Below are positions 37,301 to 48,648 of a DNA stretch of 64,000 nucleotides, piece after piece (position 1 is the first letter of the stretch; every line of letters begins with the position of its first letter). Under the pieces are notes generated by a model. It did no database searches, was not told the origin of the DNA, and saw only the letters and a program-made list of their open reading frames with translations. Origin of the DNA: Mytilus edulis (Eukaryota; Mollusca; Bivalvia; Mytilida; Mytilidae); assembly GCF_963676685.1 (NCBI RefSeq), contig NC_092346.1, forward strand, positions 79,189,821-79,253,820, in the 5' to 3' direction. A program made the position numbers and the translations under genes.

Positions 37301-40300
37301 TATTCAATAGTATTTAATTCTTATCCAATTTACAATAGCATTTCCTTAAAACTTTTATTCAAATGGTTAAACATGACTTTTTATATGAAACTTGAGAAAG
37401 TTTTCTATTTTAAAATTTAGTCTGTACTACATGGCTTTTCAATTATTTGTCGAGTGTTATAAATTCATCAATCAATGGTTTACAAGAATTTTTTTAATGT
37501 CAATTTTAATGTGAGATACAAATTAAAAACTGTTTAAACTATATCAATTGTAAAATAATCAAAATCAGAAGTGTTTGACATACATTTTCCTCTTTTTCTG
37601 TATCGGTCTCTGTCCCGTCTTTATCCTCCTTTGATTCATCAGTTTTTTCTTCTTCATTTTCTTCCTTCTTACTTTTTTTCATTTCTTTTACTTCTTTCTT
37701 TGCTGCTATGACTACAAGTTTCAGTTTCTCATTTTCTTTTTCTATTGTCTTGGATTCCTGTTTAGCTTGAATGAGTTGCTACAACATAACATTTCCTTTA
37801 TTAATTAAACTTTCAGTGTAATTTTCAAGAAAATGTTCAGTCACAATTCTGAGCACTAACTTAAAATTTTTTGGGAGCATTAGCTTTTATCAATAAAACT
37901 GTATACTTACTAATTCTTAATAGACTCAAACTCTATATCGAAGGCATGAAACATATGCTTAGAAAGGATGTGAATAATACTTGAAACATATTTCCAATTT
38001 GTACACATGTGTATGGAGGTGTAAATAATCACCAAATGCTCATCAAATGATTAGTTGGTCCTTAAGGAAATATATTTAAACATTCATACTTGGAGCAAGG
38101 AGTATAATTTGGGATTTACAATCTGCTTGTTAATTTGCAATTATAAAAAAAAGATAGTTTTTATTATCCTGACAACTTACAAGGTGTTAAAAACACACGT
38201 AATCTCAGCGAGAAAAGTCTGGAAAAGGTAACATGTCTTATGAATCTTCAAGCAAAACAAAGCGGAATAAAACGATGCATGTAGCAGTTCATTCTTGAAA
38301 TGTCAATTTTATTACCTAAGACATAGGGAAATGGTAACTGACTGATTGTATTCATAAAAGTAGCCGACAAAATAAGAAAATGAATGATCTTTGTATGATG
38401 GATTTCTGAAAATATATATTTCAGTCATTTTTATCCAAAAAGACTGAATGACTGGGAAATATGACTCTCCTATGATAGCTTTAAATAACTAAGCATAACC
38501 AATAAAGATATCAATCCACTTCTTAGTATAACCATCCTAACTAGATATCATTGAGATGGGAGCCATCTCTGTGGGCCCCGCTGTGAATAATGTGCATTAA
38601 AAAATTGTATCTTTACCATAGGACATGGGTTTGTCAACTGAAATCAAAGTTTATGACCTTGACCTTTGACCTAGGAAGTTGTAAATAAATTATGACACAC
38701 CCTTGGTGTTGGTTTATAAACATGTCAAGTATAAACTTTGAAATGATAACGGTTCTCAAGATATAGAGCGGACACGATCTTTACCATAGGACATGGGGTT
38801 GTCAACTGAAACCAAAGTTTTTGACCTTGACCTTTGACATAGGAAGTTGCACATAAATTATGACACACCCTTTGGTGTTGGTTTATATACATGTCAAGTA
38901 TAAACTTTGAAATGATAACGGTTCTCAAGATATAGAGCGGACACAATCTTTACCATAGGACATGAGGTTGTCAACTGAAACCAAAGTTTTTGACCTTGAA
39001 CTTTGCCCTAGGCAGTCGTTCATAAATTATGACACACCCTCTGGTGTTGGTTCATATACATGTCAAGTATAAACTTTGAAATCATAACGTTTCTCAAGAT
39101 ATAGAGCGGACACGATCTTCACCACAGGACACAGGGTTGCTAACTGAAACCAAAGTTTTTTTACCTTGACCTTTGACCTAGGAAGTTGTACATATATCTT
39201 GACACGCCCTCTGGTGGTGGTTAATAAACATGTAAAGTATAAAGTATGAAATCATAATGGTTCTCTAGATATGGAGCGGACACAAAGTGTTACGGACGGA
39301 CGGAGGGACGGACAGACTGATCACTATAGGGGACCCACCTTTGGTGGGGCCCTAACTATTCACTTCTTAGTATAACCATCCTAACTATTCACTTCTTAGT
39401 ATAACCATCCTAACTATTCACTTCTTAGTATAACCATCCTAACTATTTTCCCAAACCTATTTTTTAGCTGTATAATATTGCTGCATTTTTATTCTATTTT
39501 TAGTACAGACATTCAACACTTCATAAATATATATGTCTAATTTAACATTTAATGAAGGTTACCTGCTGCATTCCTTGTAATGCTTGTTGTAACATTTTAA
39601 TCTGATTATCTTTGGTAGTTGTATCTGTGACTGCTTTCTGTTCATGTTTAATCATCTCAACCTCATTCTTATAGGCATCAAGCTGACATTTCAAGGAATC
39701 ATTCTCACTTTTCAAAAAGTTGATGTGTTCTGTAAAGAGAAATATATCAGTTGTAGTATTTATTATTGGTTAACCTACCTATTATTATCATTCCATGGTT
39801 AAATCATCTTTGTCTCTACAGGAGGAAAATTTATTATAATTTATGAAATATCTTAAGTTCATATTAAGCAAAAAGTAGATTAAACATAAAGAAACTGATA
39901 CATGATTTGTACCTACTCTGACAATGTGCAATTACTATCCATATTTACCTTATACCTACAAGGACAGCTAAAAGGATGGGGAAACTCATTTTCTGATTCA
40001 AATGATTATTATTAGGTCAAAAGCAGGTAATCTAAAATAACCCTCATAAAAGTCTGGTCTAAATTGTCTAAGATTATTGGAGATTTATAAAATGAAGTGT
40101 TTAAAAATAACAAACAAGAAAACTTACTTGACAATTGGAATCGAATGAACTAGATTAGCTTTTTTTTAATCATTTACAAAGTGCGTAATAAATGTACACA
40201 ATTAAAACAAAATATAACTCTGTGTGTTGAATGGTGTTATTTGGTTTAAAACTTTTCTGCATACCCACCTTGATTTGCATTAGCAACCATTTCATCAACT

Positions 40301-43300
40301 GTTGTACCAGCTTTCTTCTTTTTCTTTGCAGAGGATGGTTCATCTTCATTGTCAGACATCTCCATATCATCTTCCTTACGATCACTGAAGAATTCATCCA
40401 TTTGGGATTGTCGGGTTTCCTGCAAACATAGGTGTTATTGAAGAATTTAAAAGAAATAGATAAAAATTTGAATATATCACCAAAAAATATACATTAGGGA
40501 TAGTTTTCTATCCTGGTCAATGAAACTTCAAATCTAAATGACACTTGTGTCTTCCCTTAAAAGTGTCAAAAGAAGTTACCATCCATGAATAAAGATACTT
40601 TCCTTATATACAAAATAAAAATAGCTATGATAAGTTGATATTCACTCCACTATTTAATATGCAATCTGTTCTCATTTCTTTTTACATTTTATATTGTCTT
40701 AGTTCAATCAATTTACATCATTTAAGTTAACCCTACTTTATATTCTTCAATAAAAGGTTATGTACTTACCTGCAGCTATCCCCAAAATAATTATTACCTT
40801 TTTAAGAAAAGTTCCAACATTGATTTTTAATAATATGCATAAAAAGGTATCAATTAAATAAAAGGTTTGATTCTACACACAGTTCGAAAGCTTATTATGC
40901 AGTCTATTTTCATCGACACTGATTCTTGTGCAGACAGAAAACTATACTACATATTTTTGTTTCAGATATAATTCCAGGGAAAGCATTGTAATCATACTTA
41001 CTTTGACTTGCCTATCTGATCCTTTTCTTGTTGAGCATGCAACACTATTTCTTTTGATATTGATATGAACTATTTAACCCCACAAATCATCATTTCTAAT
41101 TAACTTCAAAGGATTTACACTTCACAATATATTTTATAAATTTCTTTTGTTTGTACTAATGTGGTGAGACAATAGAAAACCAATTACATAAAAAATTTAG
41201 GCAACTTCTTGTTAGTGCTACATTAAAATTGCATATTGAATGAAATGTTTGCCTAATTTGACCCTTAAATTTTCTGATCCATATATGCTTCTACTAAAAT
41301 ATTCATTGAAAAAAATATATGTTTTTACATTAAAAGGGACATAATTTGATACATAAGATTATAGACATTTGTAAATCGACAAACAAATTATATAGAGGCT
41401 ATAGAACCTGTTTCCTACTTATGCTTATAAAATTGTCAAATCTTTTTTTTCCATTCCCTACTTGTACTTATTAAATTGCCTATTTGTTACCTGAACCAGA
41501 CCTACCTTTATCTGTTTGTACCATAGTTCTATATTCTTGCGCTGAGCTTTTGTAAAATGGTCCCAGTTCCTCTGCTTTTGAGTTGCAGCAAAGACTCTCT
41601 CAATCAGTTCGTCTTTAGTGAGAAAAATACACCATGTTATATCATACCAATTGCTAACATTTTCTATTTTACTCCTGGCTCCAGGACTGACTTAGGAAAA
41701 TTCAGTATTTGACTGAAAATGCCTTCTAAAATTCCCTCATAAAGAGAGAATAGTATTTTTATTTGAGCCCTGGCTGTTTACCATCAAGCTGCTTTCCATC
41801 AAGCAAAGGATTTTGGAATATTTCTGTTTTTCATTTAAGTTTCTGATACATGAACAATGGTGAATATCTTATTGCTTGTTCCATTCTCAGTTCCAAAATC
41901 CTTTTGTGTCCAACAGAGCAAACATTACCATTCATTAGCTAAATCAATGACTTCTTCAATAGAAAATATCCCTCATCCAGGCATAAATTACAACCAAAAT
42001 GTGACTAAACTGGAAAGATTTATTTCAAATGAAATTGGTATTTCTTGTAATTTTTGAACCAAGGACTACTTACAGAACTTTTACCTGTCATTTGTCCCTA
42101 AATGAGAAACATTTGAATTGAATCAGTCCAAGTTTAATCCTCCTATTCCAATGTTTTAATACTGTGCATCATACTATTAAATACTCACACTGATTTTTAC
42201 TAGTATTACAATTATAGAAAGCATGAATGACATTTTTAGTCTTCCAATGATAAATATACCAAGTTGAATGGCATTACTGATAGAACTTTCAACTGTATAT
42301 GAAGTAGATACTTAATAAATATAATTTTGATTTTTTTATATAATGTTTGGACTTGTAAAATATAATGCAGTGTGAATACTTGAGAAACAAATAAGATGTC
42401 TTCTGTTTAAAGTTGTGTTACCTTCCAGCGAGTATAATTGGAAAATGTCAGCGTCGAAATAGTGCTCATGTTTCAAAGATAATGCTTCACAGTTGAATAC
42501 TGTTTTTTTTAAATGTTTTATACGTTTTTATTTCAAACTCGTATACTCACCATGGCTCTCCCTTTACCTAATTTTTTCCTTTAAAAATTCATTTGAAACT
42601 CACGTCTTTCTCAGTTTTTACCTAAATACATTCAGAAATAATGCACTAGAACTGAACTTTTATCCATATAGTTCTAGCTGAATTGGTTACTTTCTATCAT
42701 GGAAGATACTGCTACATGTATTTTTACAGGCAAATATATCGCCATTCCTATTGCCTGTGTAACTGACAATTTTTTCAAAAATAATCTTGTCAAAGAGTTA
42801 TCTCCCTTGCCTTACATAACTTCCTGTTCAGTACTTACATTGCTGTAGAATAGTTTCCAACAACTGTTTATATCTCATTTTAACTCTTTCAATCTCTTCT
42901 TCTCCTGTTTGTTTTTCCGACTGTAAGTTACGGATTCGAGCGTTAGCACACTGTATCAACGTGTAAAACTGTGAAACATTACGCTTACTACAATCTCCCC
43001 TCTCTAACCAAGTGTTCAATATGTGGACAGCTGTCACAAAGTTTTCTTCAGCTACAAATATAACAAAAGTTGGATTAATCAAGGGACGAAGGTTTTTCAT
43101 TGCTGTTAAATTTATAAATAAACCTGATGTCATTCGGTAGTTTTTTTTAAACAGAATAACAAATAAAATTAAAGTTCAATTCTTCTTGAATAATTGTTAG
43201 GTCTTTCCTTCCATTTTCTTTTAATTATACTGTCATAAATAAATATATCATATATATGTTGATTGATAAATTTATTGATTAGTTGGTTGGTTGGTTGGTT

Positions 43301-46300
43301 GGTTGGTTTATTAGTTAAACACTTGATATAGGGTCTCTTGAAACAAGCGAAAAAAGAGACCTTGGATTCCGTATTAAACACATGAAACGGAAACATGTAT
43401 TGAATGATTGATTGATTGATTGATTGATTGGTTGGTTGGTTGGTTGGTTGGTTAAACACGTTGGTTAAATATGCTGGTTAAACACGTTGGTTAAATATGC
43501 TGGTTAAACACGTTGGTTGGTTAAACACGTTTAATAGGCTCAATTAAAACAAGCAAAAAAAAACCACCTTGGATCCCTTATGACACACATTAAACGGAAA
43601 CATTGATTGATTGATTGATTGGTTGGTTGGTTGGTTGGTTGGTTTGGATTCAAACACACATAAAACTGTTTAAATAGTGCCAAAACCACATAATTTGATG
43701 ACCTTGACCTTTGACCTTGTGACCTTCATCAAGGTCATTGCTCCACAAGGTCATTGCAAAAGACCCTGTGGGTCAAGGACCTTTTGTTTAAGAGTTTTGC
43801 CTAAAAATGGCTTTTTAAAAACCATCAGTGGGAGTTATGTCACTTACATGATGGTAAAATCAATATAGTCATAATGTAAAAAAGTTGCCCATGGAAGTAC
43901 CAATCATTTTTCACTGCTTAAATTTTCTGTATCTATAACCGTTCAATAGTTATAGGGAAATGAAAAACTTTTGAAAATCTAAATATGACCTTGACCTTTG
44001 ACCTTGACCTATATTTTTAAGTGTTGGTCCAATGAACTCAAATCTGAAGACCTGCAGTCTTTACGACTTAGGGTTCATGAGATTTATATGCATATCGAAA
44101 ATTAAAATATTCAAGGGGAAATAACTCCTATAATAAGTCACTGGATCGCTTCGGTTAAAATTATTTGAACTTGTATCATTTGGCAAGGAACATTTAAAAA
44201 AAAAACCATTTGCCGCTAAGTTTTATAGTTCATGAGTTATAGCGATAACAGTGTTTTTTGTAATTGGGGAGATAACTCCTATAAGGTAAATAGTACACTA
44301 CGGTGCCCTTAATACAAGATAGCTTTTATTAACCGGATACTTGATACCAAAGATCATTTTGATATCTTGCGTACTTTTATCACCGATTAACTTTGAAAAA
44401 CGGCGGAAGAAAAAGAATAATAAACAAACGAAATACAGTAAGGTCTTTCCATTTAAGAAAGGAAAGACATTAAAAATTGTATTGAACAGGGAAAATTATA
44501 AGACTATTAACAATAAATCATATTTTTCTTCTGACATTTCAGATTACAATTCTTCAAAAGAAAACTTTTCTGTAAATGTGACATGTAAACCATTGAAAGG
44601 TAATACAGACTGGAATAATTTGATATTTTCTGTTTTATTGTTATCATAAGGGGTCAAGTGTACCAATTCTATAACTATTTCATTTTAGTATATTATTGGA
44701 TTGAAATAATACACTATAAAAAAATACTACTTATAAATGTCTGATTCATAAATTTGAATGAAATGAAATAAATCTAATATCAGAACCAAGATGTCTATGT
44801 TTGAGATGTTTGTATGAAATACAAATGTATTACATTTAAGTTTGTCCATAAGCATCATAGCCTCATGATCATTATAGTGGACAATGGGTGGTGGACTGGG
44901 TGGGCGGAGCCTGGCATCCTCCATTCTCTGCATATGTCTCATCTGTCTGGCCATAGCTCTCTCTTTACATTCAAATTCATACTGATCATCTCTAGCATTG
45001 GCGTAGTCTACATGGAGCCGTCCTGTGTTATCTTTATCATCTTTGTCTTCAATTTTCATTCTGTAACCTAATAACATTGAAAAAGACATCATAAATAATT
45101 ATAAATCTAATAAACAGTTTCTATACATATTTGCATACTGAATAAAATCCATTATGAAGGTAATTGAAAATTGTGCTAGATCTGCAATTTTGAATAAATA
45201 CATAATATAAACTGATTGATTGACCCCTAGTTGACAGATCTAATTAAAAAAAAATTGTCCTATTTCTCTGATAAGTCTTGCATAATTGAAAATCTATAAT
45301 TATTTGTGCCAAAGGTCAAAATATTGTGTAATTTCATTTTTTTGGGTAAATGTTTTTCCAAACCAATAGCATATTTTGATGCACTCCAGTTGCATGTAAG
45401 TTTCCTGTATCTATACCACTAAAACCCTTTTTTAATGTTGTTGTTATAAGTCCATATAACTATTTAGTTTAGTATGATGTCCATTATCACTGAACTAGTG
45501 TACATTTTTGTTTAGGGGCCAGCTGAAGCACGCCTCAGTGTGTGGGAGTTTCTCACTGCATTAAAAACCCATTGGTGGCCTTCGGCTGTTGTCTGCGCTT
45601 TGTGTTGTTGTCTCTTTGACGCATTTCCCATTTCCATTCTCAATCTTATATCATTTGATTTATTTTGACATCCATTTTGATTATCATTTTAATTTTTTAA
45701 CAACACTTAACAAGTGTGAAATCTTTGATTAATATATACCTGACATAAACAAAGCTCTATCTGCACTCTCATCGTGCTCAAATCTGATGTGAGCAAAGTT
45801 TTTCTTTCCTTTTCTGATGCTACAAATAATACCAAAGTTTTCAAATACTTCAGCCAACATATCTTCTGTACTATTTTCTGGAATGCCACCGACAAATATA
45901 GTCCTGCATCCTGGAGGTCTTTCCCGTACTGAGGGAGGTGGGGCATTCATTGGTGGAGGATAACAGACACTGCTCTTTAATCTCAAGATTTCTTTTGGCA
46001 TGAATTGTGCAAGCATTGCAAGGTCTAGTCCAGGAATGGTGGAGTTTGCAGTGAAGGACCCTGGACCCATTCCTTGGGATCCATCTGTTCCAGGTCCATT
46101 TTGTCCCATTGGTCCATATCCACTGTACTGTAAAACAAAACAAGAATTTTAAGTGAGCAGCAACACTTATTAACATCACATGCATGTAGGTTTTTTAATA
46201 GGAAATTTTGCAATACAATCTTCCTTTCAATTTCTCATTGGGCCAAAAAAATATATATTTTTGTGTTTTAGTTGCACATCAGATCTTAATTTATAAGCTC

Positions 46301-48648
46301 TGACCCTATATTTGTTTTCCAAATAAAAAATCTAAATCAAAATTGATCAATGTGATCTGAAAAAAGCTCTTCCTTAGCATGTTCAAAATGTCTGGGTCTA
46401 ATTTACTCTTTTGTAACAACATTTTTGTGTCAGTTAATCAAAACAAAAAAATTGGCCGGTTGTACAACTAGTGTGCTTGCAGTGCGGGAGATGAAATGCA
46501 ACCATAAACCTGATATATAATTATTCATGGCAGGTTCATACTCAAAATCATAGAGATTGATAAAAAAAAATTCCTAACCTATTCATCCGTTTTTTTTTTT
46601 TTGGGGGGGGGGGGGGGGGGCATGTAATAGGAAACACACCTGTTTCTCATTTCTAAATTTAACTAGAACACACCCACGAAATCGCATGTAAGGCTTGGTT
46701 GAAAGTATGTAAACTTGTGTTGTAGGATGAATTTTTGAAAAGATTTTATGTCTGGAGAATTTCAGAAAAGGTATCAAACTGAGTCATAGGCACTTGGTCT
46801 AATGGAGACAGGACAATTATTTTAAGCCCTCTCCCTTTTGGCCAAGTCTGTTATTTTTTTGCTTTCTGTTAAATTCCGTGATTTTCGCTTTTCTAAATAC
46901 TATGAACATACATATTTATAATATGAATAAAGTATATTTGCTATTAACTATCAATTCCAAGTTTCTTCTCCACAGTGATCACTGCTATATTATATAGAAA
47001 ATCTCTATATATTTTGTCCTCAGTCCCAGAGTAATTATGAAAATTATGTTTAAAGAGGGAGTATAAGAGGGTATCTGCACGGAAGAACGCCAAATTTTAT
47101 GTCATTTCAAGTTGAACGAACAATTAAAATTTTTTGCATGTTGATCTTTTTATCGATTTCACAAAACACGGTGAAGAACCCTTTTCACCGCTACATGTGA
47201 AATAAAAAGTGGCAAAACATGTTGCACAAAAATAACCCTTTACCCCCTCTGTGTAAATCAGGGGTATTGGGTATGACTTAAAAGTCGGTCTGATGATTGA
47301 AATAATATTCGGATGCCTTTTTCTTCGTTTTTCTCCCAAAATAAAGCAAACTGAATAATCATAAGAATGGATGACAAATTCGACTATGAATGGTACCTAA
47401 AGGACACAGAGGCATGATGATGGAAGAGAAGCCACACACAAAATGAGGTCTTCTTGTTTAATAGTATAGATATGATTTGAATTAAGACTTTAAATACCTG
47501 ATTATACATCATCTGCATATTAGCATCACCCATCATTTGTCCTTGCATCATCCCACCACCACCATATCCCATTTGACCACCAAAGCCCATTCCACCCATC
47601 ATATTCATGCCACCTTGTGGTCCCTGATTGCCACCCATCATGTTCATGCCACCTGGTGGCCCCTGGTTGCCACCCATCATGTTCATTCCACCTGGTGGTC
47701 CCTGGTTGCCACCCATCATGTTCATTCCACCTGGTGGTCCCTGGTTGCCACCCATCATATTCATTCCACCTTGTGGCCCTTGATTCCCACCCATCATATT
47801 CATGCCTCCCATTTGTCCCTGGTTTCTGTCCATCATATTCATTCCACCTTGATTTGGCATGCCACCACTGTTTCCTGAAAATCACAAAAAACAAAGGATT
47901 GAATAGATTGTCAGTGTCAACTTCCTTAGAAACAACATTGAAGCAAAATTAGTGCAGTATTTAATTTAATATTGAATGATAGATTTATAAATTTGTTTCT
48001 ACCATAACAAGGAAATCATGATCGTTTAATTCCATGAAATAATGACATTTTCATAAACAAAGTTGTTTGAAAAGAAAATGAACTTCCACAACAGTGAATT
48101 CATGAAAAATATGGTTAACAATGTTTACACATAGATAATTTGGATCAGCATAATTGTGCATGTAATATACCTATATATAAATTTTGACTGTAATTAATTC
48201 TAATACAAAAAGAAAGGTTCACACTAATTAAAAAGCCAAATTTCACCAAACTATATAGTATACAAAATTTATTGGTCTCCTACCTATTCTTTCAGATTTT
48301 TTGTGAAAATTGTTGACAAAGTGGAAACTATGCTGGATTTGAGGCCCTTATTATCACATTAGCCACCATAGAAAACAACCCATAAGTATGTAGTAGTGTA
48401 ATATACAGCAAATATTAAAGTGTGTCTCTCAATATAGATTTAAATAGCACATTAATTAACTTTTCTTACAGTCTAATTTTGTTTTAATTAGTAATATTTC
48501 CCTTTACATATACAATAGTAAGAATTGTACATTCTTTACCTTCTAATGGCATAGGAGGTTTTCCTTTGCTTCCATCAAACTGGAGAGGAGCGTTATTACT
48601 GTTTGGGTCAAATCCTCTATTTCTTCCAGGTTTCTGTGGCCCTATCAT
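34133..48648 (-). CDS. ENOX1: ENOX-family ecto-NOX disulfide-thiol exchanger, complete CDS, 11 exons
   Basis: Family members are reported at the cell surface with alternating hydroquinone/NADH oxidase and disulfide-thiol exchange activity. Exons 48540-48648, 47498-47874, 45740-46127, 44834-45067, 42839-43051, 41506-41612, 40269-40419, 39563-39729, 37584-37778, 36853-36961 and 34133-34359 total 2277 nt: 758 codons plus TGA with all phases consistent. Residues about 37-162 are a Met/Gly repeat; about 237-315 are an RRM (IFVGG; KNFAHIRF); then come the YRMKIEDKDDKDNTGRLHVD segment, charged coiled coil (DSLKCQLDAYKNEVEMIKHE) and the conserved C-terminal GASVEYIWSY...TGVGALIERKW domain. Human ENOX1/2 are about 610-643 residues; the excess is mainly the N-terminal repeat and a charged exon. 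A single invertebrate orthologue is likely, so the 1/2 choice is nominal. Confidence 0.93.
34789..36654 (-). mobile_element. Family-C repeat with three internal units of about 500 bp
   Basis: Read on the minus strand it starts TTTTTAGCTCACCTGGCC, then has a GTCGTC run. Its 3' end is AGGTGAGC, a perfect AGGCTCT-TG-AGAGCCT hairpin and CTTGTTT. The internal unit (AAAGGACAATAACCCCTTA..., CAATTGACAATTTTGGTC...) repeats at about 35118, 35619 and 36119, units two and three being closest. Sits in the last ENOX intron, between exons 10 and 11. Confidence 0.75.
36853..36961 (-). CDS. ENOX1: ENOX exon 10
   Basis: Acceptor ATTCAG; donor GTATGC. Reads EKDEAEAGKVEEVLLVSDGS, VSSSGLNITEKEAKLI. The last part corresponds to SEREALLVGI of vertebrates. 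Exits phase 1; the Family-C repeat lies in the following intron. Confidence 0.9.
37584..37778 (-). CDS. ENOX1: ENOX exon 9: lysine/glutamate-rich coiled coil
   Basis: Acceptor TTGTAG; donor GTATGT. Exactly 65 codons, phase 0 both sides, so it could be skipped. Reads QLIQAKQESKTIEKENEKLK, LVVIAAKKEVKEMKKSKKEE, then a Glu/Asp/Lys/Thr run. Similar in character to, but longer than, the vertebrate segment. Confidence 0.88.
38541..39355 (-). mobile_element. Family-D repeat with four internal units, inserted in a minisatellite
   Basis: On the minus strand it starts TTAGGGCCCC and ends with the inverse GGGGCCC (38573-38579 on plus), hairpin GAGATGG-CTC-CCATCTC and ATATCTAG. Four roughly 180-bp units carry TGACCTTGACCTTTGACC and a GATATAGAGCGGACAC-like block. 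The flanks are units of the 29-bp minisatellite at 39353-39440. Lies in the ENOX intron between exons 8 and 9. Confidence 0.75.
39353..39440. repeat. 29-bp minisatellite, three units, plus flank at 38510-38542
   Basis: Unit TAACTATTCACTTCTTAGTA TAACCATCC repeats three times. A further partial unit lies on the far side of the Family-D element, showing that the element split the array. Confidence 0.85.
39563..39729 (-). CDS. ENOX1: ENOX exon 8: coiled coil
   Basis: Acceptor TTTACAG; donor GTAACC. Encodes EHINFLKSENDSLKCQLDAY, KNEVEMIKHEQKAVTDTTTK, DNQIKMLQQALQGMQQ. Heptad pattern and near identity with vertebrate ENOX (QLDAYRNEVE, LLQQALQGMQQ). Confidence 0.95.
40269..40419 (-). CDS. ENOX1: ENOX exon 7: acidic segment
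   Basis: Acceptor TTTGCAG; donor GTGGGT. Reads ETRQSQMDEFFSDRKEDDME, MSDNEDEPSSAKKKKKAGTT, VDEMVANANQ. It aligns with the EMEMSDDE region of vertebrates. The EEMTE motif discussed as a drug/quinone site in human ENOX2 is not present here; a lysine run takes its place. Confidence 0.9.
41506..41612 (-). CDS. ENOX1: ENOX exon 6
   Basis: Acceptor ACTAAAG ends at 41613; donor GTAGGT. Encodes YELIERVFAATQKQRNWDHF, TKAQRKNIELWYKQIK. The WDHFTKAQRKNI block is almost invariant in the family. Exits phase 0. Confidence 0.95.
42839..43051 (-). CDS. ENOX1: ENOX exon 5
   Basis: Acceptor TTTGTAG; donor GTAAGT. Reads SEENFVTAVHILNTWLERGD, CSKRNVSQFYTLIQCANARI, RNLQSEKQTGEEEIERVKMR, YKQLLETILQQ. Matches the conserved helical core (LLTWIERGE, FYSMIQSAN in vertebrates). 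Exits phase 1. Confidence 0.94.
43265..43650. repeat. GGTT and GATT tetranucleotide microsatellites
   Basis: GGTT runs at about 43280-43310, 43428-43452 and 43619-43644, GATT runs at about 43405-43428 and 43603-43618, with AAACACGTTGGTTAAATATG-type units between them. In ENOX intron 4. The 96-codon minus-strand frame at 43169-43459 (NQPTNQPT) is a product of this repeat. Confidence 0.85.
43690..44330. repeat. TGACCTTGACC-containing interspersed repeat
   Basis: Has TGACCTTGACCTTTGACC at about 43699 and again near 43986, AAGGTCATTG inversions between, and GGGGAAATAACTCCTATAA / GGGGAGATAACTCCTATAAG near 44115 and 44265. Class unknown. The 102-codon plus frame just after it (44341-44649) is Lys/Asn-rich, intronic to ENOX, and unsupported. 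Confidence 0.5.
44834..45067 (-). CDS. ENOX1: ENOX exon 4: end of RRM and GRLHVD segment
   Basis: Acceptor TATTAG; donor GTAATA. Encodes YRMKIEDKDDKDNTGRLHVD, YANARDDQYEFECKERAMAR, a basic/Met helix, then PPSPPPIVHYNDHEAMMLMD KLK. The HVDxAxARDDxYEWE-type motif is diagnostic for the family. The 3' boundary was set by the phase of the next exon. Confidence 0.92.
45506..45650 (-). repeat. interspersed repeat (minus copy of the 55425 family)
   Basis: On the minus strand it reads GAATGGAAATGGGAAATGCG, AGAGACAACAACACAAAG, GAAACTCCCACACACTGAGG and CTTCAGCTGGCCCCTAAAC, matching 55425-55555 block by block. In ENOX intron 3. Confidence 0.7.
45740..46127 (-). CDS. ENOX1: ENOX exon 3: linker and most of the RRM
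   Basis: Acceptor TTTTACAG; donor GTATAT. Reads YSGYGPMGQNG..., IPGLDLAMLAQFMPKE, CYPPPMNAPPPSVRERPPGC, then RTIFVGGIPENSTEDMLAEV (RNP2) and KGKKNFAHIRFEHDESADRA (RNP1). Very close to vertebrate ENOX. Exits phase 1 at FMSG. Confidence 0.95.
47498..47874 (-). CDS. ENOX1: ENOX exon 2: Met/Gly/Gln-rich tandem repeat
   Basis: Acceptor TTTTCAG ends at 47875; donor GTATTT after AATCAG. The 125-codon exon holds five clean NQGPxGGMNMMGG 13-mers (39 bp each) plus degenerate ones at the start, followed by GFGGQMGYGGGGMMQGQ. This looks intrinsically disordered and prion-like. The antisense open frames at 47537-47878 and 47617-47952 are reflections of the repeat. Confidence 0.88.
48540..48648 (-). CDS. 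ENOX1: ENOX exon 1: start codon
   Basis: ATG at 48648-48646 in a good context (AAACAATGA), with an in-frame TAA two codons upstream, which fixes the start. An acceptor AG ends at 48660, so the 5' UTR continues in another exon further right. Reads MIGPQKPGRNRGFDPNSNNA, PLQFDGSKGKPPMPLE. Donor GTAAAG; exits phase 1. Confidence 0.85.

Noticed and set aside
44341..44649. 102-codon Lys/Asn-rich frame
   Set aside because: Intronic to ENOX, no family resemblance, follows an interspersed repeat.
47537..47952. Plus-strand open frames over ENOX exon 2
   Set aside because: Antisense reflections of the 39-bp coding repeat.
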